From contig MU405286.1 in NCBI GenBank assembly GCA_022836615.1, positions 124,001 to 188,000 of the forward strand: a stretch of DNA of 64,000 nucleotides, given 5' to 3'. Source of the stretch: Annulohypoxylon bovei var. microspora (Eukaryota; Ascomycota; Sordariomycetes; Xylariales; Hypoxylaceae). This document shows positions 37,901-50,019 of the stretch, piece by piece. A program made the translations under genes and the position numbers. The first letter of the stretch is position 1; every line of letters starts with the position of its first letter. Below the pieces are notes generated by a model that saw only the letters and a program-made list of their open reading frames with translations, was not told the origin of the DNA and did not search any database.

Positions 37901-38145
37901 TTTACACTTGAAGATGCGAGAGTCAGCCAAGGTGCTTCGGGATTCGTCGGCCCTACCGCGTTGCCTGGCAAGTTTCGCATGGAATCGACAATGTCTTCAG
38001 AGAAACTAGTCCCGAGAGGACTACTCTGTTTCTCGGTATTCAATGGTTGAAATGTAATTAGGTCATAGCCAGGGGGATAGGAGGGCGTTATGGTGTTGGG
38101 GTTACGTGGTTCGTCTGGGTCCGAGTAGTGGTGATGAGATGGCAT
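31921..38145 (-). CDS. PAS-domain hybrid histidine kinase
   Basis: Two exons (38145-32200 and 32139-31921) encode 2054 residues, a large fungal sensor kinase acting through a phosphorelay. In order: a disordered N-terminus; a GAF-like domain apparently split by a long insert (about 300-365 and 680-790); more disorder; two PAS/PAC units (about 1055-1185 and 1195-1375); HisKA with phospho-acceptor His1400 in SHEIRTP; and HATPase_c with the N box NVIGNAIKF, G1 DTGRGF and G2 GGSGLGL (about 1490-1625). A degenerate receiver-like domain (about 1760-1890) precedes the canonical receiver (about 1931-2054), which has VEDN, acceptor Asp1984 in CDLHMP and Lys2039 in TKP. No transmembrane segment is seen, so it is probably cytosolic. 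The 60-base intron splits the receiver just before its acceptor. The fungal HHK subgroup was not determined; some relatives are annotated as peroxide-responsive kinases. Confidence 0.95.
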
Positions 38146-38526
38146 TCCTCATTCACGGCGCCCCCATGCGGCAAAGTCGGGGACGAATCTCACTACGGGC
38201 TCGTGATCTCGGCATTCGCATTCGTTTAACGCCTAGGAGATTATGGAATTTATCGTCGCTATAGAGAGATATTAGAGTATACGTGCTATACAAAGCGAGC
38301 ATACGACCGTGGACTGGTGTGTGTTGAATTGCCGTATGTTGGTTGGGTGACAGTGAGGAATAAGGATGGTGATTCTTTTTCGGCTAGGAACAGTTCAAAA
38401 CCGGTAAGTGGCATCGTCTTGTTCGATTGCAAGGCTCATCGCTAGCGGTCGGTTGGGTCACTACCTACGTCAGACAGTGCCCCTAGTGGCAGTTTGATAC
38501 GGACTAGTCGCTACTCGGGTACATCC

Positions 38527-38558
38527 GTAGGCTTGTAGGCTTGTAGGCTTGTAGGCTG
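38527..38558. repeat. 8-base tandem repeat, four copies
   Basis: The unit GTAGGCTT occurs three times perfectly and a fourth time with one change at the end. It lies about 380 bases upstream of the histidine kinase start codon, within its likely leader or promoter. Confidence 0.85.
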
Positions 38559-40836
38559 GAGCTGACGGTCCTAGGAAGCTTCGAATATTTTAGGTACACG
38601 TTCGATGTACGTAAGCACAGGCGATGATGATTATTTAGGCTCCTTCTGTCTATCACTCTCTTCCCTTTTTTTAATTTTATATATTTCAGGTTGCAAGAAA
38701 AAGTAGGGTAAGGAGGGTACGAAGTGTATGACAGGCCGACAAGAAATTATTAGCAGCAAGTAATAATCATGATCTACCATTACCACTGGCTAAACAGAAC
38801 AAGAAAAACGTCAGGCGGAAAAGGGAAAAGGGAAAGGAAGGGCATAAAAGTTGCATCGGGACATCAATACAGCGGGTACGCTAAAAAATTAAAAAGGGCA
38901 GGAAAGAGCAACATTGGCTAGTGGTGGTAGGGAATAGGGCAGTAGGGGGACATTGGCAGGTGGGTTTTCTGTCCACGTTGATAATTGCATCTGCTTAGAC
39001 TTTCTCTGGATCCTCTCTAACCTAATCGAAGCCAATCAAGGAAGACCTACAATATGTACTAGGTAGGGTACAATGGCAATCTGTTTCCCCCGCCCAGCCG
39101 AAGAGTGAGCCAGTTCTTTCCAACTTCTGCATACCTTGATCTTCAATTCTTCTTTTACAGCCCACAACCCATTAAGCCCATTAGGTAGCCCACCAGCCCC
39201 GAACCCTGGAAGAGAGAAAGACGATTTCCATTTAACCACTTGACAACCACACCCACTCCCACCTCCCTCCTCTCTTTCTCCTCTCTCAGCTAGACACTAA
39301 AATAGCCCTCCGCGTTCTCATATGACTTCGCCTTGTCACGAACTCGCTAGCTGCCAAGTTGCGTTACCGAAAAAAAGTCCGAGAGGTGGTGGTATTGGTG
39401 TTAGTGGTTTGTGTTGGTGGTATCGTAGTATCAACACTTTTATTTATAACTTGCACGCACGGGGAGAGTACGAATACATCATACCCTGAACAGGTCCGAA
39501 AGTCCTGTCATAATATCTTTTTTATATATTTTAATTATTTACTTTTTTATTTCATCGTGGAAATCTTTAAGTACCGGTATTGGAGAACTAGCAGCACACC
39601 GCGTATCAGCGCAGTATTGTGTCATCGAAAGAAAGAAAAATTTCAATGTCCTTGTCGATAATAAGAGCGGTCAAGCACAAGCACGACTAGGTAGGTATAC
39701 ATATAAAAATCGTCTACGTAAATAGGGGGTGGGGGTTGGAGGAGAGTTCGCGGTTCTTGACCGGACGAATACTTACCACGATCTTCCCGACCCCAGCCCT
39801 CCTCGAACTCGGCCAATGGTTGTAAATATAGCAGATGTAGCAGATGCAACTAATAATCAGCTAGTTCTACTGGTGCTTTTTTAAAGCAGATCAGGTAAAT
39901 GGAGGGAAATAAACCCAGTGGTCTTTAGTCGTTGCAACCTCTTTCTAACTCTCTTATATCTTAGAGTATCCAATCCAACTTAGGATATAAAGCGAAGTAC
40001 TGTAGTTCGACGCAATGCATGGGAGGTGAAGAAGCATCTCTGCACCTCTGCAACTTCGGTAGCACGAGCCAAGTGCGTCATTGCATTGTGTACGTCATCT
40101 TACCTGCATGGATGGAATTTTATAATTTGTTGCACGGTTGCTAGCTGTTAACGGATAAGAATGTCCGACGGGAATCCGCGTTTAAGAATAACTGTTGAAC
40201 TATGTCGCGGGAACTATCTCACTTCTCTTACTAACTACATATAAGTGTCAATGCGATGGAATTGTCGCGTTGCTGATCCCGAAGGAAGAGACCGTTGATA
40301 ATCCTAAATCTTCCGGATATCGGGGTTCTACAACGCTGCAGCCCGGATTAATGAAGCGATTAGCAGCCGATGGACAATACCTGGGTACGAATCAATAACA
40401 AGCGCGCTCAAAATCATGTCATATATATCCAAGCTTGATGAAGATTAGCATACGCACATTGTTGAACACGGTGTTCATTGGATTACATTATCACAGAAAC
40501 TTGCTGATTCCCCAAGACTTATACATACCTTGGTAGCAGCTTACTGTACTCCAACAGATCGCAACATTCACCATTTTCAAACTCTCAGCTGTTTCACCTC
40601 ATGTATACAGTATATAATAAAACATAAGCCCATCTACCATTCAAGTGTTTCACAATGACGAAATGCGTGTCAGTTCGCGTGACACCGCCGATGGCTTCTC
40701 AACCTATCAATGATGTTGTGAGCCGACACCTTTCTTTAAAAATGTTTGTGGCCAATAGAAACACAACGGCATTTTTTTTAGGGGTTCAGTTACTTAAACC
40801 ACCCACACGGGTCATACTAAGGTTTAGGAACCTAAG

Positions 40837-40911
40837 AACCTAGGTAGGTACCTAGGCAGCTGCTACCCAGATACCCAGGTACAATACTTAGTACATACCG
40901 GTACCTAGGTA
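40837..40911. repeat. CCTAGGTA palindrome cluster
   Basis: AACCTAGGTAGGTACCTAGG at the left and the 10-base palindrome TACCTAGGTA at 40902-40911 bracket related imperfect copies. Related words recur elsewhere in the gene-poor parts of the window. Origin and function are unknown. Confidence 0.6.
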
Positions 40912-41447
40912 TAGAAGACCTTGACAGGAATTAAGGGTCTTTTCTCTTTTTTTTAACCTATAACAACCAAGGGACTAAAGCAATGATTGTTATTTAACAT
41001 TTAGCATAACAACTCGTCATCTTAGCTCTCGTATAACCCAGGGCTTCGGAATTAAGACTCAATTTGTAGAAATCGAAATCTCAATTCCTGATTTCGATCG
41101 ATAACATCTACATGCCTAGGTATTCATTCATACGAGAAAGAGATTGAGCTAGCCAAGAAAAGACCGCGTTGGCTGGTCGAGCATAAGTGACGGACAATAT
41201 TAAGATGCTCTATCATGTGCCCTTGTCCCTGTATTTGGTCCTAATATTAGGGTAAATACCAGGGAGGCATTCGGTTCCTTGCACAAGCAAACGACAATCT
41301 CTCACAACGTGCACGCAGCCTTATTCTAAAAGAGCTAAAAACGAGTCTAAAGAGGAACAAGGTAGACCCGGCATGCCCTATAATGATGCACGATTTTCAA
41401 CTTCGCCGGCCGAGTCATTCCCATTCTTGCTCATGCCCCGTCTATCT

Positions 41448-41482
41448 AGTCCCCTAAGTCCCCTAAGTCCCCTAAAGTCCCC
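41448..41482. repeat. 9-base tandem repeat
   Basis: Three perfect copies of AGTCCCCTA are followed by a diverged fourth. Because the unit is a multiple of three it reads as repeated Ser-Pro-Leu in one frame, which helps create a spurious open frame here. Confidence 0.85.
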
Positions 41483-44400
41483 TTCAACCTGCAGCCCAGC
41501 GGCTAAGAATTCTTCGATGGTCACTGCTCCAGGCCCACAGCAGCGCATCAATCAGGTTATTATCCACCTCCCAATTGAGTACCGAGCACTAAAATACCTA
41601 GGCTTTTTCTCGACACGGACAATGCTTGATGAGGTTAAGAGATGCGCTTAGGGCCGGCCACAACATCACCACGGGTCTTTTGCGCGACTATCGACTTACA
41701 CGCCCTTTGGCTTCAATATTCAATATATCGTCCACCGGCGGGTGAAAATCATACGATGGACGTCAAAATTAGGGCATCCAACTAAGATCGTTACGCGCGA
41801 TCTACGCTGTCTCATACCGAGCTCTTGGATGAATGCTATGACCACGTTGCTTAGTGGTATCGCTAGAGAATCTAGTGGCATTCCCAGTACAAACAAAGAT
41901 CAAGATGGGGGTACGCGAGTGTTGGGACGTCCCCACCAATCCCGGTCCGTAGACGACCTTCCGAGATAGTTACACTACAGTGCGCGCGGAGGCGGAAAGC
42001 CATCTCCAACGTGACACGGCATAAGACTATCGTATTCTAGTGGCTTACCCCTTATTAGACTAGGTACAGCCGAGCTGGAGATAGCCTCGTTTTTTCTCGC
42101 GTAAAACTAGTATTCGTCGCCACTACTATTATTCCGAAAAGGCCACGAGCTCGGTGCTCGTCGCCCCATCTATATACGTAACCAACACCACGCTATTCAT
42201 CTGCATACAACTCAGCAAGGAGTAACCTACATTGTCCCCAATGCTCGAGATATCAGAGGGCTTGCTTCCAACCCCATGAAGGCCACGTCTCCCTAAACCC
42301 GGTACGCTCGATATGTTGTTTCTGAGGTTAAGAACAGAGCTGTCATCAATGGACTCTAGGCCGATAATCGGCTTCCTCATAGGTTGTAACTTAGCAATGA
42401 GTGGCGAAGGCGATGGTCTTATGATCCGCCGTCACATGGTCATGATCTAGCTAAGCTAGGCAGAAATCTATTCTTTGTCCTATCTGATGAGGGTGCTTCA
42501 GCCCTCTCTCAATTTCGGGCTTTAGATCTGAGTCATGTAGATGAAGATCTCGCCTTGATCTTCTTTCCACTCGAAAAGCTCGGCGGTCGGGGCTTGCTTA
42601 TCTACGAAAGCCACATTCACAGCAAGAAGCACCAGCGCTTCTTCTAACACGCACGTATGAAGGCGGCTTAAACTTGATGAACAGGTATGTATATCCGAAC
42701 TAGATTGTACTCAGTGTTAGTTACTCATGGTTTGTCTTGCAAATCGTAGCTAGCGTCAGGAGCTGTGGGACTAGAGCTTATGGCTTGCTGACCGGAATCT
42801 TTGAGGTCCATATTTAGTATACGGTGGCTTAAAGTGAAGACACATACCTGCGCTCGTGGTTTCCAGCAAAGGTGAATGCATGTCTATGAAATTAGGTAAG
42901 GGGGGGTAAGTAAGTTGAATAGGGGTTGGTGTTCCGTTCAGCCACGTCTTGTCTTCCCTCCTCAACCAACCACATACACTATCAATTGACCTAAACCAAA
43001 TGCCGGGGAAAAAGAGATTTTCGAACTATTGCTCGAGAGATAGATACAATATAAAAGAGAAAAAAAGAAAACAAACATACAACACCAGGTATTCGCTGGT
43101 CGTCACCGACCCAACTACTAATCTAGCGGTATCTGGTTTATCAAGGGGAGAGCGGACGGGATCCCGAGTTCCCCAGATCCTATGGTCGTATGTGATAATC
43201 TACAGCCCTATTATTATTATTATAGCCACTCAAGTAGAGTGGAATTATGTTTGCTATTCCAAACAATGGTCCCCTTGCATCCATCTCCGTGCTAAGTATA
43301 CATAAAACTGTTGATAAGACGAGATATCTAATTTACATATTAGGGATAAATGGTTGCACATTAAAATTCAGAAGTTACACCAACATATACAAAGGCAGAT
43401 CTCTGTCCTAAATTCCGCCGTCTCCTGCTAAGGTGTTCGTCGGGGCTACGTAAAGAGTCCTAATACAGCCAGCCAGAGCCTCAGACGTTAAAGGGCGTGG
43501 GAGAGTATGTGAGGGTATAATGATATCCCAAGAGTCTATTACCTAAGGTTAAAATGCGCTGCTATAGGTTGGGATTTATGGTATCGGCATCCCTAGATAC
43601 TAGATCTGACTACGGATAGCAGGCCTCTAGGAGAAGCTGGGGGCTTAATGAGAAGCACTCCTTACTTAGAGGTACATACATAGTCACTCCTTAAGAAGTA
43701 GTCATGGAAACATCATTCATGTCTCTAGAAAGAACGAGGAGGCGATGGAAGTGAAAAAGGGGAGTCATCAGTAAGATAGAGGCTTAACACTTCAGGTTGA
43801 GCGTTAATTTATACAATGTTTGAACATCCTCCACATTGTTGTTGCAGAGTGATGATTTAAACATTTACTCGTCCAATCATACTTTCAAACGGTCTTGGGC
43901 TAGTCACTAAATTCATGAATATATTTACCTAGTTTATCCTAGGTAAGTTTAAAAAGGGGCAAGATAGTGGTTTAGCTTAAGTTAGTATGTTCTCAACTTG
44001 AATATCTCGAGACACAAGTATTTAAGTAGATATACTCATGACAGGATGAGCAATGGGCACTCGGGTGGTATCTGTTATGAATTAGAACTTTAGAAGTCTT
44101 TGAGTAACTAAGTCGACCTTGTGAACAACCCAAGTAGGTTCAAAGTGTGATGTTATCTAGACAGCCAGATATGGCAGCAGTTTTACAAAGCTCTTGTGCA
44201 ACTTTTGTATTGGAGTTAGGTATGACTCCAAGCAAAGAATGACATCACTGGCCAGATCTCGGGTGTGGCCATAAACGGCGGCCTTCTGTTTCTTTTTCTT
44301 CGAATGAATATTCAGAATGATATATCTCGAGGCTGTAGTACGGAGGTATAACTTGGTGCTGGAATTATAATGAGATGTCTTAATTGATTGCTCAAACTGG

Positions 44401-45226
44401 ATGGCTGTTTCGTTAATCTTCCCGAGGTTCATTCTCAGTTTCCCTTGGACAATTCAAACGAATATCAAAAATATAGAATTCATGGCTGGTGAGTTAACTG
44501 CCCGCTACCCCTTAACAGTATGACATCAAGAGACTTGAGCTTAGATTTGCCCCACAAGTTGTGTTTTTCACACTATTGAAAGACACCTCTGAGAACCCAA
44601 TACTTTCATTCTTTGAATGGAAATCTATTAAATTATACAAACATCGATCACGATTGAAAAGTTGTTTATTTTAATATCAAATACATCACGGAATCTACCT
44701 AAGTATCTTTCAACGTATGCAGGTCAGCCGTGTAGCCCCACCGACCCCTTTCTGGGCGTTCTAGGATAAGCTTCCGCCAGCTAGCATATGACATGTTACA
44801 AAACCAATCAGGGCTCGGCATTCATTATAAATAAAGTAGCTACCCCAGAAATTAGGCTTCTTAGGTACCGGACGTGCCATCCACCATCCAATCAAGTTTG
44901 GCGTGTGGGGACCTTCTTTGCTCCGCCAACAGCCGTCGTAGATTTCGTGTTTCTTTTCCCGTTTACCATTTAAATTTAAATAATGCACACGCTCACCTAA
45001 ACGTCACCTCATAAATTCATTGCTACACGTAACGACCCCATTAAGGCGGATATGTACAAATTGCTATTTCTTAGATAGACGTAGCCAATTGTACTATCCC
45101 GCTGTGGGTTTTGTTTACCGAAATCGGGTTATACAGCTGCGTTGATCGTAGCATAGAAACTGGAGTCGACTTTGCCGGCGTCTCTTGGCTCAAATCCATC
45201 GTCATCAACTAAGCAGCAAACACAAC

Positions 45227-48200
45227 ATGGCTGACCGAAGTCAAGTTCCAAATGACGAGCGGACACCCCTGCTTCGTGGCACGGAAAATAACCACATTGA
45301 CGAGAATGGAAATGATGCTGCTCCAGAAGAGGATTCTGCCCAGGTTAAAACCTGGAGACGCCGCCGTTGGATATCACTCTTCGTGAGCGCTTTCCTCATC
45401 GTCGCCTTTATCGTAATATTAATTCTATCCGGAGGTAAGCAATACCTCTTAATATCTACCTGAGCAGCTTGTTACTGCCGTCCCCTAAGACATATTCGGA
45501 ATTGGACTTGCCGGTTGCGTTGTCTATTCTGGATACAAGTATTCCCCTAGCTCAAGTGCTGCGTATGTGTATCAGAATCGAATTTAATCGTATTACACTG
45601 TTTGCCTATTTGAAAACCCCCCCTCGGCCTGTAACTAGGTCACCCGAGGTCACCTTTATATACCTGAAAGCGAATAGTGGAGTAAGAAAAAGAGAAGATC
45701 TATTCATCCGTGAATTCATCCTCCTCGCCGAGTTTGGTCTCCACTTAGCTCTATACCTGCGAAATCCTCGAACTCCTCACTCTCTGCACATTTCCTTAGA
45801 ATTCGCCTAGAAACTGGCCTCTAATACCTAGTGTTCTCATAGTGCTGTCACGTGCTCGACGAAGACCGTCACCAACCATGAATTCGTCGTTGTGCCTGAC
45901 GCCAGCCTGCATCCATGCAGCGTCTGAGATTCTCTGTTAGTAAAATCCAGCGACTCATCTTGAGCATAGAGGAACTCATATGACCATTAGATAATTTGTC
46001 CCCGGATTATCAAACAATCGATGCTTGCACTCACTTCGACACCCTTGTCTGTGATGGTTTCAACGACCGCCATGATATACCTCAGGATAGGGCTTCCTAC
46101 TCTACGGGAACTATCATGTCCGAGAATGGACAAACTACTCTGAGGCATATCCTAGAATCTCCCTATCCGACCAAATCTGAGGTATGTAATTGCTCAGCAT
46201 GACTGGATGGGATTCGAATACAACCCCCCCCCCCCCCCCCCCAAATTCCAATTTCTTAATTCATGTTTGATATGCAGCCTCAATACGTAAGAAAGGGGTA
46301 TGCTAGATTACAGAAACATATGTTGAATACTTGAATTGTACTGGTCAGTCATACTAACTCTAGGTGAATTTAGCATTCTTCATTTTCACCCCAGAATCTC
46401 ATGAAGATTGCTGCCTCTTCCGACGAAGACAACTTTAACATGATACAGGAGGCTTACAATTCATGCATGAACGAGACGACCCTTCAGAAGTTAGGTGTTA
46501 CGCCTCTTATTAGCTTAATAGACCAAGTTGTTGCATCCTTCCCTATCACCGAGGGTGAGTCTGGGCCAGTTCAACAAGCAGACTATGCTGCCCTCAGCGA
46601 TACTATCCTCCTTCTAGAGAAGATAGGGGTTGGTTCATTTGTAGGTCTTGCTGTTGGCGCTGATGATAAGAACCCCGATGTTGTCATTATTCAAGCGTAC
46701 CCCGCGGGACTCTCGCTGCCTTCGCCAGAGTACTACGAGGATAACGATACCGTGGCCTCATATCAAACTATGCTTGGAGAAGTTTTTGGCGCCCTACTTC
46801 CAACCAACTCTTCAAGAGCATCAGCTCAACAGCTTGCCCAATCTGTTGTTGATCTCGAAAAGAAGATTGCGGCCATAACACCACCCCCCGAAGACCAGTC
46901 AGACGTTACTGTAAGGCTTTCAGTTCACACCGTAAACTCACGAGGCGATACTAACGAGTCTAGAAATACTATAACATTGCCAAGCTTGCCGATGCTAAAA
47001 AGATTGGCCCCGCAATCGGGTTGGATTCAATGGTGAAGGCCTTGGTTCCCGAAAACTACACAGTAGACACTCTGTTGTTGGCATTCCCGGAATTTTTAGG
47101 CAACGTATCTCAGATCATCTCAAACACTTCAAAGTCCACCGTACAGAGCTATTTGGTCTGGCAACTAGTGAACGCATATTCGTCCTATGTCGACGGACCA
47201 GAGGTTGAACCGATCGTTCAGTTTGGTAATGTACTATCTGGAAAGGCATGTATTCGCTCTGTACCTATGTTTTGAGATGACAAAATAATTAATCATTCAC
47301 AGGACCCAAACACGAAGTCCGAACGATGGAAGACTTGTGTTAGCTTTGTCGATAGTACTCTTGGTTGGATACTTAGTCGATTTTATATCGAAGCAGCATT
47401 CTCTGATGATGCTAAAAAGTACGGCGATCAGCTCATAATGGATATCAAGAACCAATTCATCTTGAAGCTGAATGATTTAAGCTGGATGGACGGTTCGGTC
47501 AAGAAATTGGCTGCGAACAAGGTGAACAATATCGACCAAAAGATCGGGTTCCCCACGACCTCTCCAAATATTACGAATCCGGAGGCGCTGCAGACGTACT
47601 ACAGTGGCTTGACCATTTCAGACTCCTTCTTCAATAATACTCTATTGAGTAATGAGCGTGAAATCAAAAGGGGTTGGTCAGCCCTCGGAAAACCAGTCGA
47701 TCACGGCGAATGGGGTATGCAAGCTGATATTGTCAATGCTTACTATAACCCCGTGGGCAACGAGATTGTATTCCCAGCTGGAATCATGCAGTTCCCCGTT
47801 TTTGAACTAGGGCTGCCCAACTATGTGTCTTATGGTGCCTTTGCCTCGGTTGCAGGCCACGAATTATCCCACGCGTTTGATAACTCCGGCAGGCACTACG
47901 ACGAACATGGCAATTTCACGGATTGGTGGACAAACAACACAGTACAGGAGTTTGAGAAGCGTGCCAACTGCTTCGTAGACCAGTATAGCAATTTCACAGT
48001 CCAGGGCAACAACGGCGAGCTCCTACACGTCAACGGAAAACTTACCCTCGGCGAGAACATCGCTGACGCCGGCGGCGTCTCCGCGGCCTTCGCAGCGTGG
48101 AAGGACCGCACGGCATCTACGCCCGACCAGAGCCTCCCCGGATTGGACTTCTTCACGCAGGAGCAGCTCTTTTTCGTCTTCTACGGCAACTGGTGGTGCG

Positions 48201-48352
48201 GCAAGGTTAGGAAAGAACAGGCGATCCAGAGCATCTATACGGACCCTCATTCCCCAGCATTCGCTCGCGTGCTAGGAACTACGGCGAACTCGAGGGCATT
48301 CAGGGAGAGCTTCAATTGCCCGGTCAAGGAGCCTACTTGCGAGTTATGGTGA
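45227..48352 (+). CDS. M13-family zinc metallopeptidase (neprilysin/ECE type), membrane-anchored
   Basis: Seven exons (45227-45434, 45490-45562, 45865-45935, 45991-46181, 46395-46910, 46964-47245, 47303-48352) join in phase to 796 residues. M13 enzymes cut small peptides outside the cytosol. The zinc site is intact: HELSH (His633, Glu634, His637) and ENIAD (Glu698, Asp702). NAYYNP, a substrate-binding element, and the C-terminal CELW are also present. The N-terminus is cytosolic and acidic, then RRRR and a hydrophobic segment (about 49-67), giving type II topology with a lumenal catalytic domain. A dileucine-type sorting signal (ERTPLL, residues 11-16) suggests a vacuolar or endosomal route. 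Asn-x-Ser/Thr sites are common. Intron 6 uses a GC donor; intron 4 holds a C19 run. The small second exon (IFGIGLAGCVVYSGYKYS) is the least certain part. Confidence 0.92.
46224..46242. repeat. C19 homopolymer inside an intron
   Basis: Nineteen consecutive C residues lie within intron 4 of the M13 peptidase gene. Runs this long are unstable in replication and sequencing, so the exact count may be an assembly estimate. Confidence 0.85.
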
Positions 48353-49082
48353 TTGTGGTAAGGGGGTGACGACGGCGAACTGACCGTTGGTGGAGGAACA
48401 TAAAAACAGAGATTGAATAATGTCCTCCGTTTTCTAATATTGCATCTAGGGAATTTTGGAATTTTATAAATTGAACAGACTTGACACTAAATCTTTAAGT
48501 GTTCTCTAACGAGTGAAGATTCTTAACGTGATACTAGCTTTTACACGTGTAGCTCTGACCTTAGGCATAATCTCAGTCGCTAGAAACTATGTGAGAAGTA
48601 GATGACTTAGAGTAAAGCCTCTTCGCTCAGAGAATTTCATTATGCTCTCATGCGAGTTGATATGCTCATTATGAGGATCTATTTTTAGACTTCATCAGTC
48701 GCTTCTTGTACTCATTACTACCTTATTCTCATACCCCTTAACCCTACTATAACGCAGCGTTGCGCATTATCGATTCAAGCTATTTTAGATGCCGACTTGG
48801 AATAGAACTGCCCTCTCCCCCAACTTCAACTTACTAAAACTCCGCCAAAACGAATGCCCCAAGACCATGGAAGCCGGCCGTACTACCTAACGAGCTAACG
48901 CCGTAGCTAAGAACCACCAAAAGAACCGAAGTTTTTCGCCCAATTTTGCCTCAAGACAGTAGATAGGAAGACGGGATCTCTGCCTTATCGTGCGTCTCAT
49001 TGTCCGCAGATTAAAGGTATGCTCTTCCTACTAGGCCATGAAGTTGTCACTACTCTCTCCAAAGAGTGAAAATTCCATCTCT
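48353..49082. other. shared 3' flank of convergent genes
   Basis: The peptidase gene and the cytochrome b561-type gene end towards each other. The stretch is AT-rich with no gene found. A weak tRNA-like minus-strand segment near 48980-49060 was considered and rejected. Confidence 0.55.
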
Positions 49083-50019
49083 TCATAGCCCGAGCTTGTG
49101 CTTCTTGATCCTGGGGAAGACGCCGACGATCATGAGCACGAAGATGACGATGGTAGCCCAGAGCTTGATGCCGAGGACGTTGAGATTGTAATCGGTCTGG
49201 GTGGCGCTGATCACCGTAGCGGCGAGGAACAGCAGCAGGGCGTAGCCGCTCGAGCGGTGGTACTTCCAGATCTTCTTAGCAGCGGCCTGGCCGCCGTACA
49301 GGGCGGGGGTGGCGAACATGGTGAAGCCGACGAGGTACTGGGCCAGCAGCCAGAAGGAGGCGACGACGCCGAGGTAGCCGTGCGCGGAGTGGAAGTGGGC
49401 GCCGTTGTTGGCGATCTTGTTGTACTCGATGCTGACGACGCCGACGCCGAAGATCAGGAAGCCGAGGATGTTGAGCCCGGCGTGGACCTTGGCGCCGACC
49501 TCCTTCTGCGCGCCCGTGTGCGTGGGCTGCAGCACCAGGATCGACTGGATCAGCACGAGCATCCCGGCCGACTGCGCGAGCGGGTGCACCGAGAACAGGA
49601 TCAGCGGCCCGTTGAGGAAGACCGCCGCCCAGACCGAGGCCACGAGCAGGATGCCGGCGGCTTCGGCGATCACGCCGGTGCCTGAGGATTGTATGAGCTT
49701 GGGCATGGTAAAAAGTATTGCAACTATAAGGTAATATATATGATAATATCAAGTGTGAATTGTGGCTATAAATGTATACAATGCAACGCTAAAAGCGGAG
49801 GTGGTAGAGGGATATACGTAGTTGTGTTCCAGAAGAATAAGAGATCTAGCAACAATAGAAGAAGGACACCGTACCAATAACCAGGTTTTTGACAAGGGGA
49901 GCATTGTCTCTTTGAGAGGCATCTCCCGGCCGACCTAAAAGAGGTTCTAGATCCCCTTGTTCACCGCCGTCGCCCGGATCGATCGGGGGGTGTTGGGGTA
50001 TTCCAGTCGCGGAAGCCAT
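49083..50019 (-). CDS. cytochrome b561-domain membrane protein
   Basis: Exons 50019-49875 and 49723-49083 join in phase to 261 residues. After a soluble N-terminus come about six hydrophobic helices. Four histidines in the helical core (His95, His129, His163, His204) match the bis-histidine pairs that hold two b hemes in the cytochrome b561 family, which moves electrons from ascorbate-like donors across endomembranes or reduces ferric iron. Context motifs are SVHPLAQSAG, AKVHAGLNILG, HSAHGYLG and KYHRSSGY. The N-terminal DLEPLL (an acidic dileucine motif) could direct it to vacuole or endosome. The C-terminus ends in a basic RIKKHK tail. A shorter start at 49706 would lose this N-terminus; the two-exon model is preferred because it splices in phase. 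The second exon is much more GC-rich than its surroundings. The electron donor is unknown. Confidence 0.87.

Larger units (their letters stand above)
38146..45226. other. 7-kb gene-poor region
   Basis: The left kilobase should hold the long 5' leader and promoter of the histidine kinase gene. Beyond it, open frames of 60-120 codons (for example 41373-41651, 42949-43305 and 44432-44157) show no domain or convincing splice partners. Tandem repeats occur at 38527 and 41448, and a cluster of CCTAGGTA words at 40837-40911. The right end is the promoter of the peptidase gene, with a CCAAT box at 45085-45089 on the plus strand. Confidence 0.5.

Noticed and set aside
41373..41651. 92-codon frame with a repeated Ser-Pro-Leu segment
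   Set aside because: Most of its open length comes from a 9-base tandem repeat, and the rest has no recognisable domain or splice continuation.
48980..49060. tRNA-like segment on the minus strand (GAAGAGCATACC followed by TTTAATCTG)
   Set aside because: The anticodon stem does not pair, no T-loop (TTCGANNC type) follows at the right distance, and the acceptor stem ends do not match.
49098..49752. Long frames antisense to, or out of frame with, the cytochrome b561-type gene
   Set aside because: High GC suppresses stops. The frames are Asp/Glu/Arg-rich junk, while the minus-strand b561 frame has helices and four heme histidines.
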